From IMG/VR virus record IMGVR_UViG_3300031974_003107, positions 1-31,978 of that record: a DNA stretch of 31,978 nt; one strand, 5' to 3'. The translations under genes and the position numbers were made by a program. The notes beneath the pieces are model-generated. The model worked only from the letters and a program-made list of their open reading frames with translations, ran no database searches and had not been told where the DNA came from. This DNA is from a virus. Numbering within the stretch: position 1 is the stretch's first letter; every line of letters begins with the position of its first letter. Shown here piece after piece: positions 1 through 5,679 of the stretch.

Positions 1-188
1 TCCTCGCGAGGCGGGAGCCAGTTGCGAATATCCCCGCCAAATGTCTTGGCCTTCCATCCGTCGCCGCCAATCTCGCCCCACCCAGGCTGCTGCTGAATAT
101 CAACGCAGATGCATTCATATCCCGCCTCGGCCCAAGGTCGCACCATGTTCCCCGTCAGGTCAAACAGTGACAAAACAATCCCGCTCAC
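1..188 (-). CDS. DNA methyltransferase, N-terminal part (runs off left edge)
   Basis: The minus-strand frame opens with GTG at 188, seven bases after an AGGAGG ribosome site, and stays open for 62 codons to the window edge. The product begins SGIVLSLFDLTGNM and continues with a GYECICVDIQ segment. This matches the SAM-binding start (SLFDxTG, then an acidic VDIQ strand) of the small phage-encoded DNA cytosine methyltransferase-like proteins. Catalytic motifs lie outside the window, so the target base is unknown. The GTG overlaps the stop of the preceding 27-aa ORF (GTGA), so the two are translationally coupled. A likely role is modification of phage DNA against host restriction; this is inference from family and context. 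Confidence 0.65.
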   Translation of the reverse strand, partial: MSGIVLSLFDLTGNMVRPWAEAGYECICVDIQQQPGWGEIGGDGWKAKTFGGDIRNWLPPRE

Positions 189-268
189 AGCCTATCCTCC
201 TCGCGCCATACCCGCATCCAGAACACTTGCTGCGTGCGCTTGCACTCCCATTTAATGTTATACCACAT
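185..268 (-). CDS. 27-aa basic/aromatic microprotein, unknown
   Basis: An ATG at 268 overlaps the stop of the upstream gene (TGATG), and its own stop overlaps the GTG of the methyltransferase (GTGA). The peptide is rich in Trp, Arg and Glu (MWYNIKWE at the start). No family is recognised. The perfect couplings on both sides argue that it is translated, and it also carries the ribosome site of the methyltransferase in its last codons. It could instead be only a coupling ORF with no function of its own. Confidence 0.45.
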   Translation of the reverse strand: MWYNIKWECKRTQQVFWMRVWREEDRL

Positions 269-456
269 CAGCTAATCCACTCCCCAATCCGGCAAGCAGC
301 CTCGGCCATCTCGGCAAGGCATTGCTCCATGATTTCAGCCTCAACTGCATCCATGTCATGAGGAATAGGCGAATATTCGCTGTCAGCGATGCGGTAGAGC
401 TGGTCTAGCTGACACAAGCCCATTGGGGCCATGCATTGCGCGATGAAGTTAGACAT
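268..456 (-). CDS. 62-aa acidic small protein, unknown
   Basis: The start at 456 (MSNFIAQCM) follows AAGGAGGAAAGAC, an excellent ribosome site. A 12-codon upstream GTG extension is possible but lacks such a site. The protein is short and acidic with several Cys and Met residues and a helical C-terminal half (VEAEIMEQCLAEMAEAAC). No family is recognised. It is the first gene of the leftward transcript behind the promoter-like site at 482-509. Its leader layout (promoter, then AAGGAGGAAA) closely resembles that of the gene starting at 31703. Confidence 0.7.
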   Translation of the reverse strand: MSNFIAQCMAPMGLCQLDQLYRIADSEYSPIPHDMDAVEAEIMEQCLAEMAEAACRIGEWIS

Positions 457-481
457 GTCTTTCCTCCTTGTTGATGCCGTA

Positions 482-509
482 CGATTACACACGCAAAGGC
501 CCCGTGCAA
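482..509 (-). promoter_or_regulatory. Leftward promoter
   Basis: On the minus strand TTGCAC (504-509) is followed after 16 bases by TAATCG (482-487), upstream of the gene starting at 456. The same TTGCAC-N16 arrangement occurs at 31730-31757, and both lead into AAGGAGGAAA ribosome sites. The -10 is imperfect. Confidence 0.5.
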
Positions 510-523
510 GAAAAATCTGCCCG

Positions 524-552
524 TTGACTTCAAATTTTTGATGGCGTATGAA
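524..552 (+). promoter_or_regulatory. Rightward promoter, divergent from 482-509
   Basis: TTGACT (524-529), a 17-base spacer and TATGAA (547-552) form a good sigma70-like promoter pointing right, with a predicted start near 559. It is back to back with the leftward promoter; the two -35 boxes are about 15 bases apart, so the two transcripts are likely co-regulated. The first credible ORF on the right lies about 460 bases downstream. Confidence 0.5.
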
Positions 553-558
553 GGAAGG

Positions 559-1010
559 GTTGCCCCCGCACCTGCATCAACAGGCCGGGGGCTCAAAGAG
601 GCTGCGAACTAGGAACCCAACGCCTCCTTGGAAAGAGCTTTATTATATAAAGCACAGAACTTTTCAAGACAAGTGGGTTCCTGACATGCTCTGTGGCGAA
701 TGGATTTTTGCCCCCAAGTGCCGTTTAGGCTGCCGTTAAGGGTCTGGGACGCAACCGCATACCAAGTGACGGGCTAAAAGGCCCAGGCTGGGTAGAAGTC
801 GCTCGCTGGCTCTACTTGGCTCCCGTTGTGATGGCTTTCAGCTAACAAAGTGGTGATAGCACAACCTACCCGCCTCCAAGGCTAGCTAAGCGTGCAGTAT
901 GTCTCAGGTCTCAGACACCTCAAGGCGTTACTCTATAGAAGGTCCTGCAAGGGGCTTTCTATGCCTAGATCCCATCGTTGCCTAAGGCGTTCATCCCCTA
1001 AGACTAAGGA
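559..1010 (+). ncRNA. Candidate structured RNA / long leader of the early operon
   Basis: This 450-base stretch has no credible gene on either strand but many inverted repeats. (1) GCCCCCG/CGGGGGC (562-568/586-592) encloses CCTG/CAGG, right at the predicted transcript start. (2) AGGAACCCA/TGGGTTCCT (611-619/674-682) encloses GCTTTAT-TAT-ATAAAGC (637-653). (3) CCAAGT/ACTTGG (762-767/814-819) interleaves with ACGGG/CCCGT (769-773/822-826), a possible pseudoknot or switch. (4) GGGTAG/CTACCC (790-795/866-871) is stacked on GTTGTG/CACAAC (825-830/860-865). (5) An 11-bp hairpin lies at 935-962. Some of these exclude one another. It could be a structured RNA, a long regulatory leader, or an origin-like region. 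No known RNA family was recognised. Confidence 0.35.
935..962 (+). promoter_or_regulatory. 11-bp hairpin before the first early gene
   Basis: ATAGAAGGTCC pairs with GGGCTTTCTAT (two G-U pairs) around a six-base loop, TGCAAG. It ends 55 bases before the ATG at 1018 and has no T-tract, so it looks like a leader element rather than a terminator. Confidence 0.35.
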
Positions 1011-1017
1011 AGCAAAC

Positions 1018-1221
1018 ATGACTGAAAGAGATAAGCTAGACATACAGATTACTAGAGCACAAACTCCTAAGGAGTACCTAGTGGCCGCATACATGGCGCG
1101 GACTGGCCGTCATCCAGGCAATGAAATGAAGCTCTCAGAGATTGGGTCAATTGCAATCGGCAGAGACGTCACAACGTGGAAAGCCCTTAATTGGGCCAAA
1201 AAGCAATTATGCCAAAAATAA
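1018..1221 (+). CDS. 67-aa basic small protein, unknown
   Basis: The ATG at 1018 follows AAGGAAGCAAAC. The frame is open back to 892, but that part is Arg-rich, overlaps the structured leader and has no ribosome site. The product (MTERDKLDIQ at the start, KKQLCQK at the end) is basic and mostly helical. A segment around residues 20-60 could form a small DNA-binding helical fold, but no family is recognised. Codon use (CTA, AGA, ACT, AAT) is more A/T-rich than in the structural genes, suggesting separate acquisition together with the region upstream. It is the first gene of the rightward operon. Confidence 0.6.
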   Translation: MTERDKLDIQITRAQTPKEYLVAAYMARTGRHPGNEMKLSEIGSIAIGRDVTTWKALNWAKKQLCQK

Positions 1222-1275
1222 TTCTTGAACCTGGGCCGCTAGTGTGCGAGGTTAGCCACATCAAAGGAGATACAC

Positions 1276-1578
1276 ATGACAGATAAATGGACACACGCCG
1301 AAGCCGAGGCCCTTGGCAAGCTTCCACATGACGAGCGCGTTAAGATGCGCCTGGGCGAGCGCGTTAAGATGCGCCTGGGCGAGCGCTTGGAATGTACCTG
1401 GTGCGGTGATGATACAGCAGAACTGCGCTGGACTGGCTATGACACGCGCATGAATGACGCAAACCCGACATGCGAAGAATGCTGCCCTGACTTCTCAACG
1501 GGCGGGTGCGGCGATGCTGTGATGGATGGTCCGTGCTTTGATGATCTGCCAATTGCGCAGAAAGGAGTAAGCAAATGA
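1276..1578 (+). CDS. 100-aa Cys-rich putative zinc-binding protein
   Basis: The start follows AAAGGAGATACAC. The N-terminal third is charged and helical and contains a perfect in-frame duplication of ERVKMRLG. The remainder holds CTWCGDD (about residues 40-46) and CEECC (about residues 67-71), plus further Cys, consistent with a small zinc ribbon. No family is recognised. Its stop overlaps the ATG of the next gene (ATGA). Confidence 0.65.
   Translation: MTDKWTHAEAEALGKLPHDERVKMRLGERVKMRLGERLECTWCGDDTAELRWTGYDTRMNDANPTCEECCPDFSTGGCGDAVMDGPCFDDLPIAQKGVSK
1333..1386 (+). repeat. 24-bp perfect tandem duplication inside a gene
   Basis: Two identical 24-bp units (1333-1356 and 1357-1380) plus a 6-bp partial third unit encode ERVKMRLG twice. 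The length is a multiple of three, so the frame is kept. The absence of any difference between copies points to a recent event. Confidence 0.9.
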
Positions 1579-1829
1579 GTGATAAGCTACTGTCCGAAGC
1601 CGAAAACGCATACGTCGCTTTCAAAGACTATCAGTACGCTCTCAACGACTATCAGTACGCTCTCAACGATCCTCAGGGGGAGCATCCCGGAGTTGCCTTT
1701 TGGAAGCTTGAGGAAGCAATAAGCAAGCTGGGCGATGCCATTGATGATGTGACCGCAGACGCCAATGCCGGACAATACTTCGGCTTAACTGCCAAAAGAC
1801 GGATTTTTGTCCGAGATAAAGGAGCGTAG
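1575..1829 (+). CDS. 84-aa helical protein with duplicated heptapeptide, unknown
   Basis: The ATG overlaps the previous stop and follows AAAGGAGTAAGCAA. The protein starts MSDKLLSEAENAY, then carries DYQYALN twice in tandem (residues 18-31), and the central part (WKLEEAISKLGDAIDD) is amphipathic helix. No family is recognised. The next gene's ribosome site (AAAGGAG) lies inside its last codons. Confidence 0.65.
   Translation: MSDKLLSEAENAYVAFKDYQYALNDYQYALNDPQGEHPGVAFWKLEEAISKLGDAIDDVTADANAGQYFGLTAKRRIFVRDKGA
1626..1667 (+). repeat. 21-bp perfect tandem duplication inside a gene
   Basis: Two identical 21-bp units at 1626-1646 and 1647-1667 encode DYQYALN twice. They keep the frame and show no divergence. 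This is the second such event within 300 bp. Confidence 0.9.
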
Positions 1830-1832
1830 CAA

Positions 1833-2042
1833 ATGACACCACAAGAAACGTTCATTGTTGCCTTCGCGACTATTGCGATCAGCATCGTGCTTTTGATCTG
1901 TTTGGTATTGACTATTGTTCGACGGCTTAGCGAGATGACCCAAAGACAGAAAACCGCATTTTTTGTCTTCCTGGGTTTAGTTCTCTCCGCTGCATTCGCT
2001 TTCGGGATCACCGTCGACATTCACAACGGAGTGGCAGGATGA
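1833..2042 (+). CDS. 69-aa membrane protein, two TM helices
   Basis: The ATG follows AAAGGAGCGTAGCAA. Residues 8-28 (VAFATIAISIVLLICLVLTI) and about 43-61 (FFVFLGLVLSAAFAFGI) are hydrophobic, joined by a basic loop (VRRLSEMTQRQK). This gives a hairpin in the inner membrane with the basic loop probably cytoplasmic. It is not near the lysis genes, so a holin role is not favoured. The stop overlaps the next ATG (ATGA). Confidence 0.65.
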   Translation: MTPQETFIVAFATIAISIVLLICLVLTIVRRLSEMTQRQKTAFFVFLGLVLSAAFAFGITVDIHNGVAG

Positions 2043-2395
2043 CCATTGAAGAACTGAAGCAGGCGCTAGAGGCGGCAACGCCGGGGCCTTGGGAAGTGGA
2101 TGCATCATCTGATTATGGCACGGCGGTCTGTGAGAACGGCAACTCGTTTATTGCCGCGTGGACGCGGTCTATGCACCGTAAAAACTACCCACACAGAGCC
2201 AACGCCCGCCTTATCGTCGCAGCCGTCAACAACCTGCCCGCGCTGTTGAAGGTAGTGGAGGCGGCTGATTACCTGCATCGAGTTCGCACATCCTTGAGGG
2301 AGGTTGCTTCCGATCAAGAGGGGCGGCTGCCTTATTGCTATGAGGGCGGCTGGTCTGACCTAAGCAAAGCGCTGGAGGAGTTGAACGATGACTGA
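2039..2395 (+). CDS. Ead/Ea22-like phage protein
   Basis: This 118-aa protein starts TIEELKQALEAATPGPWEV and contains HRANARLIVAAVNNLPALL (about residues 52-70). The pairing of an ATPGPW motif with a later NARLIxAAxxxLPALL helix is a hallmark of widespread phage early-region accessory proteins annotated as Ead/Ea22-like. Their function is not established. The start has GGAGTGGCAGG upstream and a 4-nt overlap with the preceding stop; the end overlaps the next gene by 8 nt. Confidence 0.65.
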   Translation: MTIEELKQALEAATPGPWEVDASSDYGTAVCENGNSFIAAWTRSMHRKNYPHRANARLIVAAVNNLPALLKVVEAADYLHRVRTSLREVASDQEGRLPYCYEGGWSDLSKALEELNDD

Positions 2396-2975
2396 GCAAA
2401 ACACAGGCTGGAGAGACATCAGCACGGCTCCGAAGGATGGCACGCCCATTCTGATTACAGCTAGCGGGGTGAACCCTGTCGTCGCTTTCCAATCTGACGT
2501 GATGCCCAAGTGGTGGTTAAACCCGACGGGAATTGAGGTCGATTGGTTTGCTCCAACGAGCTGGCAACCCCTTCCCCCACCACCCGGAGAGGAGGCGAGC
2601 CGGAAGGATTGGCGCAAACTGGCGTGCGATGCAGCCGACCGTGTTGAGCATTTGCAGGAGGAGCTTGACACCCTCCAAGCCCGGTGCGACGAGCTTCGTG
2701 ACGAACTCTACCAGCTCAAGCTGCTGATTTGCGGCGGCGAGGGTGAGCCGGAGGGCGCAAACATGCTGACCCTTCGGGATGCTGACGAAATAGAAGATAG
2801 GTTGGACGCCCTCCAAGCCCGGTGCGACAAGCTGGAAGATGCTGCGCGACGCATACTTGAGTGGGATGCAGATCCAATTCGAGATGCACTGTTCGACGGT
2901 CGCGGTCATCCTAGCCGAGACCGATGGGGTGAGGACTTCGAAGCCCTACGCTCTGTAGTGGATGGAGGTGAGTGA
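2388..2975 (+). CDS. DUF551-like phage protein with coiled-coil tail
   Basis: This 195-aa protein has two parts. Residues 1-67 (GWRDISTAPKDGTPILI ... WQPLPPPP) match the DUF551 pattern (WxxIxxAPKDG to WxPLPxPP) common in phage accessory proteins. Residues 70-165 are charged and heptad-like, with two copies of LxxLQARCDxLxD about 46 residues apart, encoded by a 20-nt identical repeat. The start has GAGGAG upstream and an 8-nt overlap with the previous gene. Function is unknown. The coiled coil suggests self-association, and the C-terminal part may have been fused on later. Confidence 0.65.
   Translation: MTEQNTGWRDISTAPKDGTPILITASGVNPVVAFQSDVMPKWWLNPTGIEVDWFAPTSWQPLPPPPGEEASRKDWRKLACDAADRVEHLQEELDTLQARCDELRDELYQLKLLICGGEGEPEGANMLTLRDADEIEDRLDALQARCDKLEDAARRILEWDADPIRDALFDGRGHPSRDRWGEDFEALRSVVDGGE
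2671..2828 (+). repeat. 20-nt direct repeat (two copies) in coiled-coil segment
   Basis: The 20 bases at 2671-2690 recur exactly at 2809-2828, in the same frame, encoding LQARCD in both places. The 138-bp offset equals 46 codons, so recombination between the copies would delete or duplicate 46 residues in frame. Confidence 0.85.
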
Positions 2976-3055
2976 TGGAAACGTTTCTTTGGGGTGTTAC
3001 TTTCGGGCTTTGGCTAGCATTCGTCGCCATCTGCATATTGGAGGCAACACGATGA
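2975..3055 (+). CDS. 26-aa single-TM microprotein (copy 1)
   Basis: The ORF starts at the TGATG overlap with the preceding gene and ends at an ATGA overlap with the next. METFLWG is followed by a hydrophobic stretch (FGLWLAFVAICILEA), one membrane pass. It is the degenerate, shorter counterpart of the membrane protein at 3096-3251 (METLLYLIIVAL), with the same order of neighbours. Confidence 0.45.
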   Translation: METFLWGVTFGLWLAFVAICILEATR

Positions 3056-3096
3056 CCCTACGCGATAAACTCAAGGCACAGATGGAGGGAGAGTGA
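3052..3096 (+). CDS. 14-aa ORF, truncated copy of the 3248 gene start
   Basis: MTLRDKLKAQMEGE reads like the first nine residues of the gene at 3248 (MTIRDKLKA) followed by a stop. It is coupled by 4-nt overlaps on both sides. It is best read as a remnant of a duplicated cassette that now serves only to couple translation. Confidence 0.35.
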   Translation: MTLRDKLKAQMEGE

Positions 3097-3251
3097 TGGA
3101 AACCTTACTATACTTAATTATTGTAGCGCTAACGGCATTTGCGGCAATTGATGTCTATTTTCGAGATTGGAGGATGAGGCTGATAAGTGTTGTTCCGGTA
3201 GCGATATTCGCTGCGTTCGCTTTGGGCGTGGTAAAATGGGCGTTCTCATGA
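3096..3251 (+). CDS. 51-aa membrane protein, two TM helices (copy 2)
   Basis: METLLYLIIVALTAFAAIDV forms one hydrophobic segment, a basic loop (FRDWRMRLI) follows, then a second segment (VVPVAIFAAFALGVVKW). It has a GAGGGAGAG ribosome site and overlaps the ATG at 3248. It lies directly upstream of the ABA-sandwich protein, as copy 1 lies upstream of its truncated relative. Confidence 0.6.
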   Translation: METLLYLIIVALTAFAAIDVYFRDWRMRLISVVPVAIFAAFALGVVKWAFS

Positions 3252-3607
3252 CCATACGCGATAAACTTAAAGCCCTGACCGCACCTTGCCGCGAGGCGGA
3301 TGCGGAGATTGCGGTGATGTTTGGATGGGCGAAAGACAAGCCATGCGACCAATGGAAAAACAGTCTTGCTATCTGGTCTTACGGCGGCAAATGGTATCGC
3401 GATCCCCCCCGCTTCACCGCAAGTTTAGACGCCACAGTTGCGCTGGTGGAGCGGGAGATGCCGGGAAAGAGGTGGTCAGTTGTGTGCTACGGCAACAACG
3501 ACACGACAGCCACCATTGGCGACAGCGCGGATGATGCTTGGGCAGAACACACCTTCCCAGCCGTCGCCCTGCAGCTGGCACTGCTGGATGCGAAGGAGAT
3601 TGAGTGA
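3248..3607 (+). CDS. Phage ABA-sandwich domain protein
   Basis: The 119-aa protein starts at 3248 (MTIRDKLKALTAPCREADAE); an upstream extension to 3167 would only shadow the membrane gene. LKALTxPCREADAEIA, then YTASLDA-like (FTASLDATVALVE), WSVVCYGN and a closing PAVALQLALLDA helix follow the layout of the phage ABA sandwich family (PF18066-like). This family is common in phage and prophage early regions of proteobacteria and has no settled function. Coupled by ATGA upstream and TGATG downstream. Confidence 0.7.
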   Translation: MTIRDKLKALTAPCREADAEIAVMFGWAKDKPCDQWKNSLAIWSYGGKWYRDPPRFTASLDATVALVEREMPGKRWSVVCYGNNDTTATIGDSADDAWAEHTFPAVALQLALLDAKEIE

Positions 3608-3783
3608 TGGGTTACGAGAGGGATATGGACAGGATTGTCCAGCTAGCGAATGATGCCCGCATCGGCGTCATCCAGGAGCTGATCGAGAAGGCGCTAGGCA
3701 GTGAAGCCGATAACTACAAATCATATGATGGCTATGTTGCTGAATGGCTCAAGGCTCAGTTGGAGGAAGTCAGTGATGAGTAA
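3607..3783 (+). CDS. 58-aa acidic helical protein, unknown
   Basis: The ORF starts at the TGATG overlap and ends overlapping the next start by 8 nt. MGYERDMDRIVQLANDAR and VIQELIEKALGSEAD are helical and acidic. No family is recognised. Composition and coupling match its neighbours, so it is probably real. Confidence 0.55.
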   Translation: MGYERDMDRIVQLANDARIGVIQELIEKALGSEADNYKSYDGYVAEWLKAQLEEVSDE

Positions 3784-4000
3784 GGTCTCCCACTTCTCGC
3801 ACATGCTGCCAGAGGATGATATTGTATGTGAAAATGTATGGAAGATCTATGAGATGATAAGGTCTGAAGTGCAATCCGACTATGCGGGTAATTTCGACGC
3901 AACCGCAGCCAACAAGGAATGGGCTGTCGCGGCTCGGATGTTCATGACCGGGATGCGATACCAGCAAATGCAGAATGACTGCTCGGCGGATAAGGAATGA
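3776..4000 (+). CDS. 74-aa acidic protein, unknown
   Basis: The start at 3776 (MSKVSHFSHMLPEDD) overlaps the previous stop by 8 nt and has TTGGAGGAAGTC upstream. A longer frame to 3701 lacks a ribosome site and overlaps the upstream gene. Residues 40-65 (FDATAANKEWAVAARMFM) are helical. No family is recognised. Confidence 0.6.
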   Translation: MSKVSHFSHMLPEDDIVCENVWKIYEMIRSEVQSDYAGNFDATAANKEWAVAARMFMTGMRYQQMQNDCSADKE

Positions 4001-4143
4001 CACGCGATGAGATAATGCGCGATCCTGATTTGCGGGATGCGTATGAGGAGAGGGCGGGGATCCTGGAGTATGATGCCGGGATTCCCGCAACAGGGCAGAG
4101 AGTGCCGCGCTTATTATGGCGCGGAATTGGGCGCAATCATTGA
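3997..4143 (+). CDS. 48-aa charged protein, last gene of the rightward operon
   Basis: The ATG overlaps the preceding stop (ATGA) after TAAGGA. The product starts MTRDEIMRDPDLRDAYEE and ends with basic residues (LLWRGIGRNH). Its last 30 bases overlap, tail to tail, the end of the metallophosphoesterase on the other strand. A hairpin at 4105-4124 (CCGCGC/GCGCGG) lies in the overlap, with the other gene's stop codon in its loop. No function is recognised. Confidence 0.55.
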   Translation: MTRDEIMRDPDLRDAYEERAGILEYDAGIPATGQRVPRLLWRGIGRNH

Positions 4144-5301
4144 AAGCCCGCAAGTGTGGCGGTAAATCTCGCCATGCTCGCGATGATAGATAATCGCCTG
4201 AATATCCTTAGCCGACCTGTAGCCCTTGGCGTGGTGCCATGCATCAGATCCGGCTAGGGTGCGGGCGATTTCTACCGTGCACCCGGTATAGTCTTCCTGG
4301 ATCTTGCGGTGATGGAAGTGACCAATGAACCAAACTCGATGATCCGTTAGCGCCCAATCTTCCTTCCTGTCGCCCGCCATAATCATTCCCAGGTCATTCA
4401 TCTTTGGACCGTGGCCATGTGTGCTAGCGAACAGGCATTTGCCGAACCGCATAAAGCTAAACATGGACGGATCAACCGGAACCTCTACGCGCTTGTCATT
4501 CGAGTAATAGGCATTGAGGGACATGGCCAGCATCAGATAGCTGTGTGGGTCGTGGTTGCCCGGCCTATTCCAGACAATAACCCGGGCGTGCTTTTCCTTC
4601 AGCCGGTCGATTGCGTAGACCATCGCGCGAAAGGCCACCATCGCCACGCGGGCATAGCGACCATCAACGTCTAGCGTGTGGCCGCTGGCTGGCGTCCTGT
4701 TGCGGCTATCGTCAGCATGAAACATATCGCCCAAGTTGATAAACAAGCATTGCTCAGTGACAGGCGCGGCATCCACTAGCCGGTCAATAGATCCCGTCAA
4801 GCGGCGCTCAAACTCCACCAGGTCGAAGTTCTCGCCGACTTCTTTCTCCCAAGCGAGCATGCCGCAATGCGGATCGCCCATAGGGATAACCGTCATTAGA
4901 TCAGCATCGCAGCCAAGCGGGGCCGGTGATGGATTGCTTGCGCCCTTTACGCCCTCCGTTAGCGCGTCGATCATATCGCGCAGGCGGTCTATCTTGTCTT
5001 CCTCTAGCGGACTTTGCCGCTCCCATACCCGCTCTACATCGCCACCAGGACCGCGCTGGATTGTCACCTTGCCCATGCGATAGCCGGGAGCGGTGCCGCC
5101 CTCAAAGTGTCCAGGCGCATACCCTTGGCGCGCAGCTTCAGCCTTGGCGCTTTCTAGCGAGCGGTGAAACGCTTTGGCCGTACAGCCCAGAGCATCAGCC
5201 GCCTTGCGTTGTGAGCCGTGCTCAAGCCAAGCGCGGAGCCGTTCCTTCTGTAAGTCGGTGCGGGCGTAGTTTACAAGTGCGGGATCAAACGGTGTTTGCA
5301 T
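4114..5301 (-). CDS. Phage metallophosphoesterase with N-terminal HTH
   Basis: This 395-aa protein is chosen to start at 5301, seven bases after AGGAGG. Residues 15-52 (ERLRAWLEHGSQRKAADALG) look like a helix-turn-helix. From residue 138 the calcineurin-type phosphoesterase motifs appear in order: GDPHCG (142-147), LGDMFHADD (190-198), RPGNHD (246-251), THGHG (294-298) and GHFHHR (327-332), giving a complete dinuclear metal site. The substrate is unknown; nuclease or phosphodiesterase activity on DNA or nucleotides is likely. It is monocistronic, reads toward the early operon, and lies across a divergent region from the RNA locus at 5361. Confidence 0.85.
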   Translation of the reverse strand: MQTPFDPALVNYARTDLQKERLRAWLEHGSQRKAADALGCTAKAFHRSLESAKAEAARQGYAPGHFEGGTAPGYRMGKVTIQRGPGGDVERVWERQSPLEEDKIDRLRDMIDALTEGVKGASNPSPAPLGCDADLMTVIPMGDPHCGMLAWEKEVGENFDLVEFERRLTGSIDRLVDAAPVTEQCLFINLGDMFHADDSRNRTPASGHTLDVDGRYARVAMVAFRAMVYAIDRLKEKHARVIVWNRPGNHDPHSYLMLAMSLNAYYSNDKRVEVPVDPSMFSFMRFGKCLFASTHGHGPKMNDLGMIMAGDRKEDWALTDHRVWFIGHFHHRKIQEDYTGCTVEIARTLAGSDAWHHAKGYRSAKDIQAIIYHREHGEIYRHTCGLSMIAPNSAP

Positions 5302-5360
5302 GGGGTCGCCTCCTATATGTAGCGGGGGCATGATATACTAGGCACAATATATAGCAAGGG

Positions 5361-5389
5361 TTGACGCGCTAAACTCAACGCCCTAATAT
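5361..5389 (+). promoter_or_regulatory. Rightward promoter of the small RNA/attenuator locus
   Basis: TTGACG (5361-5366), a 17-base spacer and TAATAT (5384-5389) form the best sigma70-like match in the window, with a start near 5396. A GTTGA/TCAAC inverted repeat spans its -35 and spacer and could serve as an operator. A/T-rich TATATA on the left may hold the leftward promoter of the metallophosphoesterase, but no good -35 spacing was found for it. Confidence 0.6.
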
Positions 5390-5395
5390 ACCCAT

Positions 5396-5467
5396 ATCGC
5401 ATTTCCTTATTTTCTGGGGTGTGAGAAGCCCCAGCGCCCGGTCACCAAACCGCGCTGGGGTTTATTT
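5396..5467 (+). ncRNA. Putative ~70-nt small RNA or attenuated leader
   Basis: It lies between a strong promoter and an intrinsic terminator, with no ORF inside. The 5' end is unstructured and pyrimidine-rich (ATTTCCTTATTTTC), complementary to AAGGAAA-type ribosome sites. Three arms follow: CTGGGG (5414-5419), CCCCAG (5429-5434) and CTGGGG (5455-5460). The middle arm can pair with either neighbour, so an antiterminator and a terminator hairpin exclude one another. Confidence 0.45.
5426..5467 (+). terminator. Intrinsic terminator with competing upstream arm
   Basis: CCCCAGCGC (5429-5437) pairs perfectly with GCGCTGGGG (5452-5460); AAG/TTT extends the stem to 12 bp, and TTTATTT follows. The same CCCCAG can instead pair with CTGGGG at 5414-5419. 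Confidence 0.75.
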
Positions 5468-5586
5468 CTGCTTTAGCTGATCGAGCGCCCGGGTTGCACT
5501 TGCACACGTTGGCCGGTGTGTTAGGCGCGATGGGCTAAAGTTGCGGTCAAGGCTGGGCCGCGATCCATTGTTACAACTGGCAAACT

Positions 5587-5624
5587 GAGGGGGATTGCGT
5601 CTTGTACGTTCCCCCTCTTTTTTT
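5587..5624 (+). terminator. Intrinsic terminator
   Basis: GAGGGGGA (5587-5594) and TCCCCCTC (5610-5617) form an 8-bp stem with a 14-base loop, followed directly by seven Ts. It ends any transcript from the left and insulates the promoter that starts two bases later. The 120 bases before it hold no ORF; a doubled TTGCAC at 5494-5505 lacks a good -10. Confidence 0.85.
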
Positions 5625-5625
5625 G

Positions 5626-5654
5626 TTGCACGCCGGAAAATGCCGCGCTATACA
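5626..5654 (+). promoter_or_regulatory. Promoter of the 5680 gene
   Basis: TTGCAC (5626-5631), a 17-base spacer and TATACA (5649-5654) predict a start near 5661, giving a short leader with AAGGAGA before the ATG at 5680. Confidence 0.65.
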
Positions 5655-5679
5655 ATAGTCATCAACAAGGAGAGACACC

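Noticed and set aside
548-739. 63-aa plus-strand ORF at the start of the leader
   Set aside because: No ribosome site, odd composition (Pro, His, Cys, Trp), and it overlaps the hairpins at 562-592 and 611-682.
741-880. tRNA or tmRNA in the structured leader
   Set aside because: No acceptor stem with T-loop (GGTTCRA) consensus was found, and no CCA end.
892-1017. Upstream extension of the 1018 gene
   Set aside because: Starts at GTG without a ribosome site, is Arg/Ser-rich, and covers the 11-bp hairpin; the ATG at 1018 has AAGGA.
5494-5528. Second promoter from the doubled TTGCAC
   Set aside because: No acceptable -10 at 16-18 bases (TGTGTT or TAGGCG), so it is not listed.
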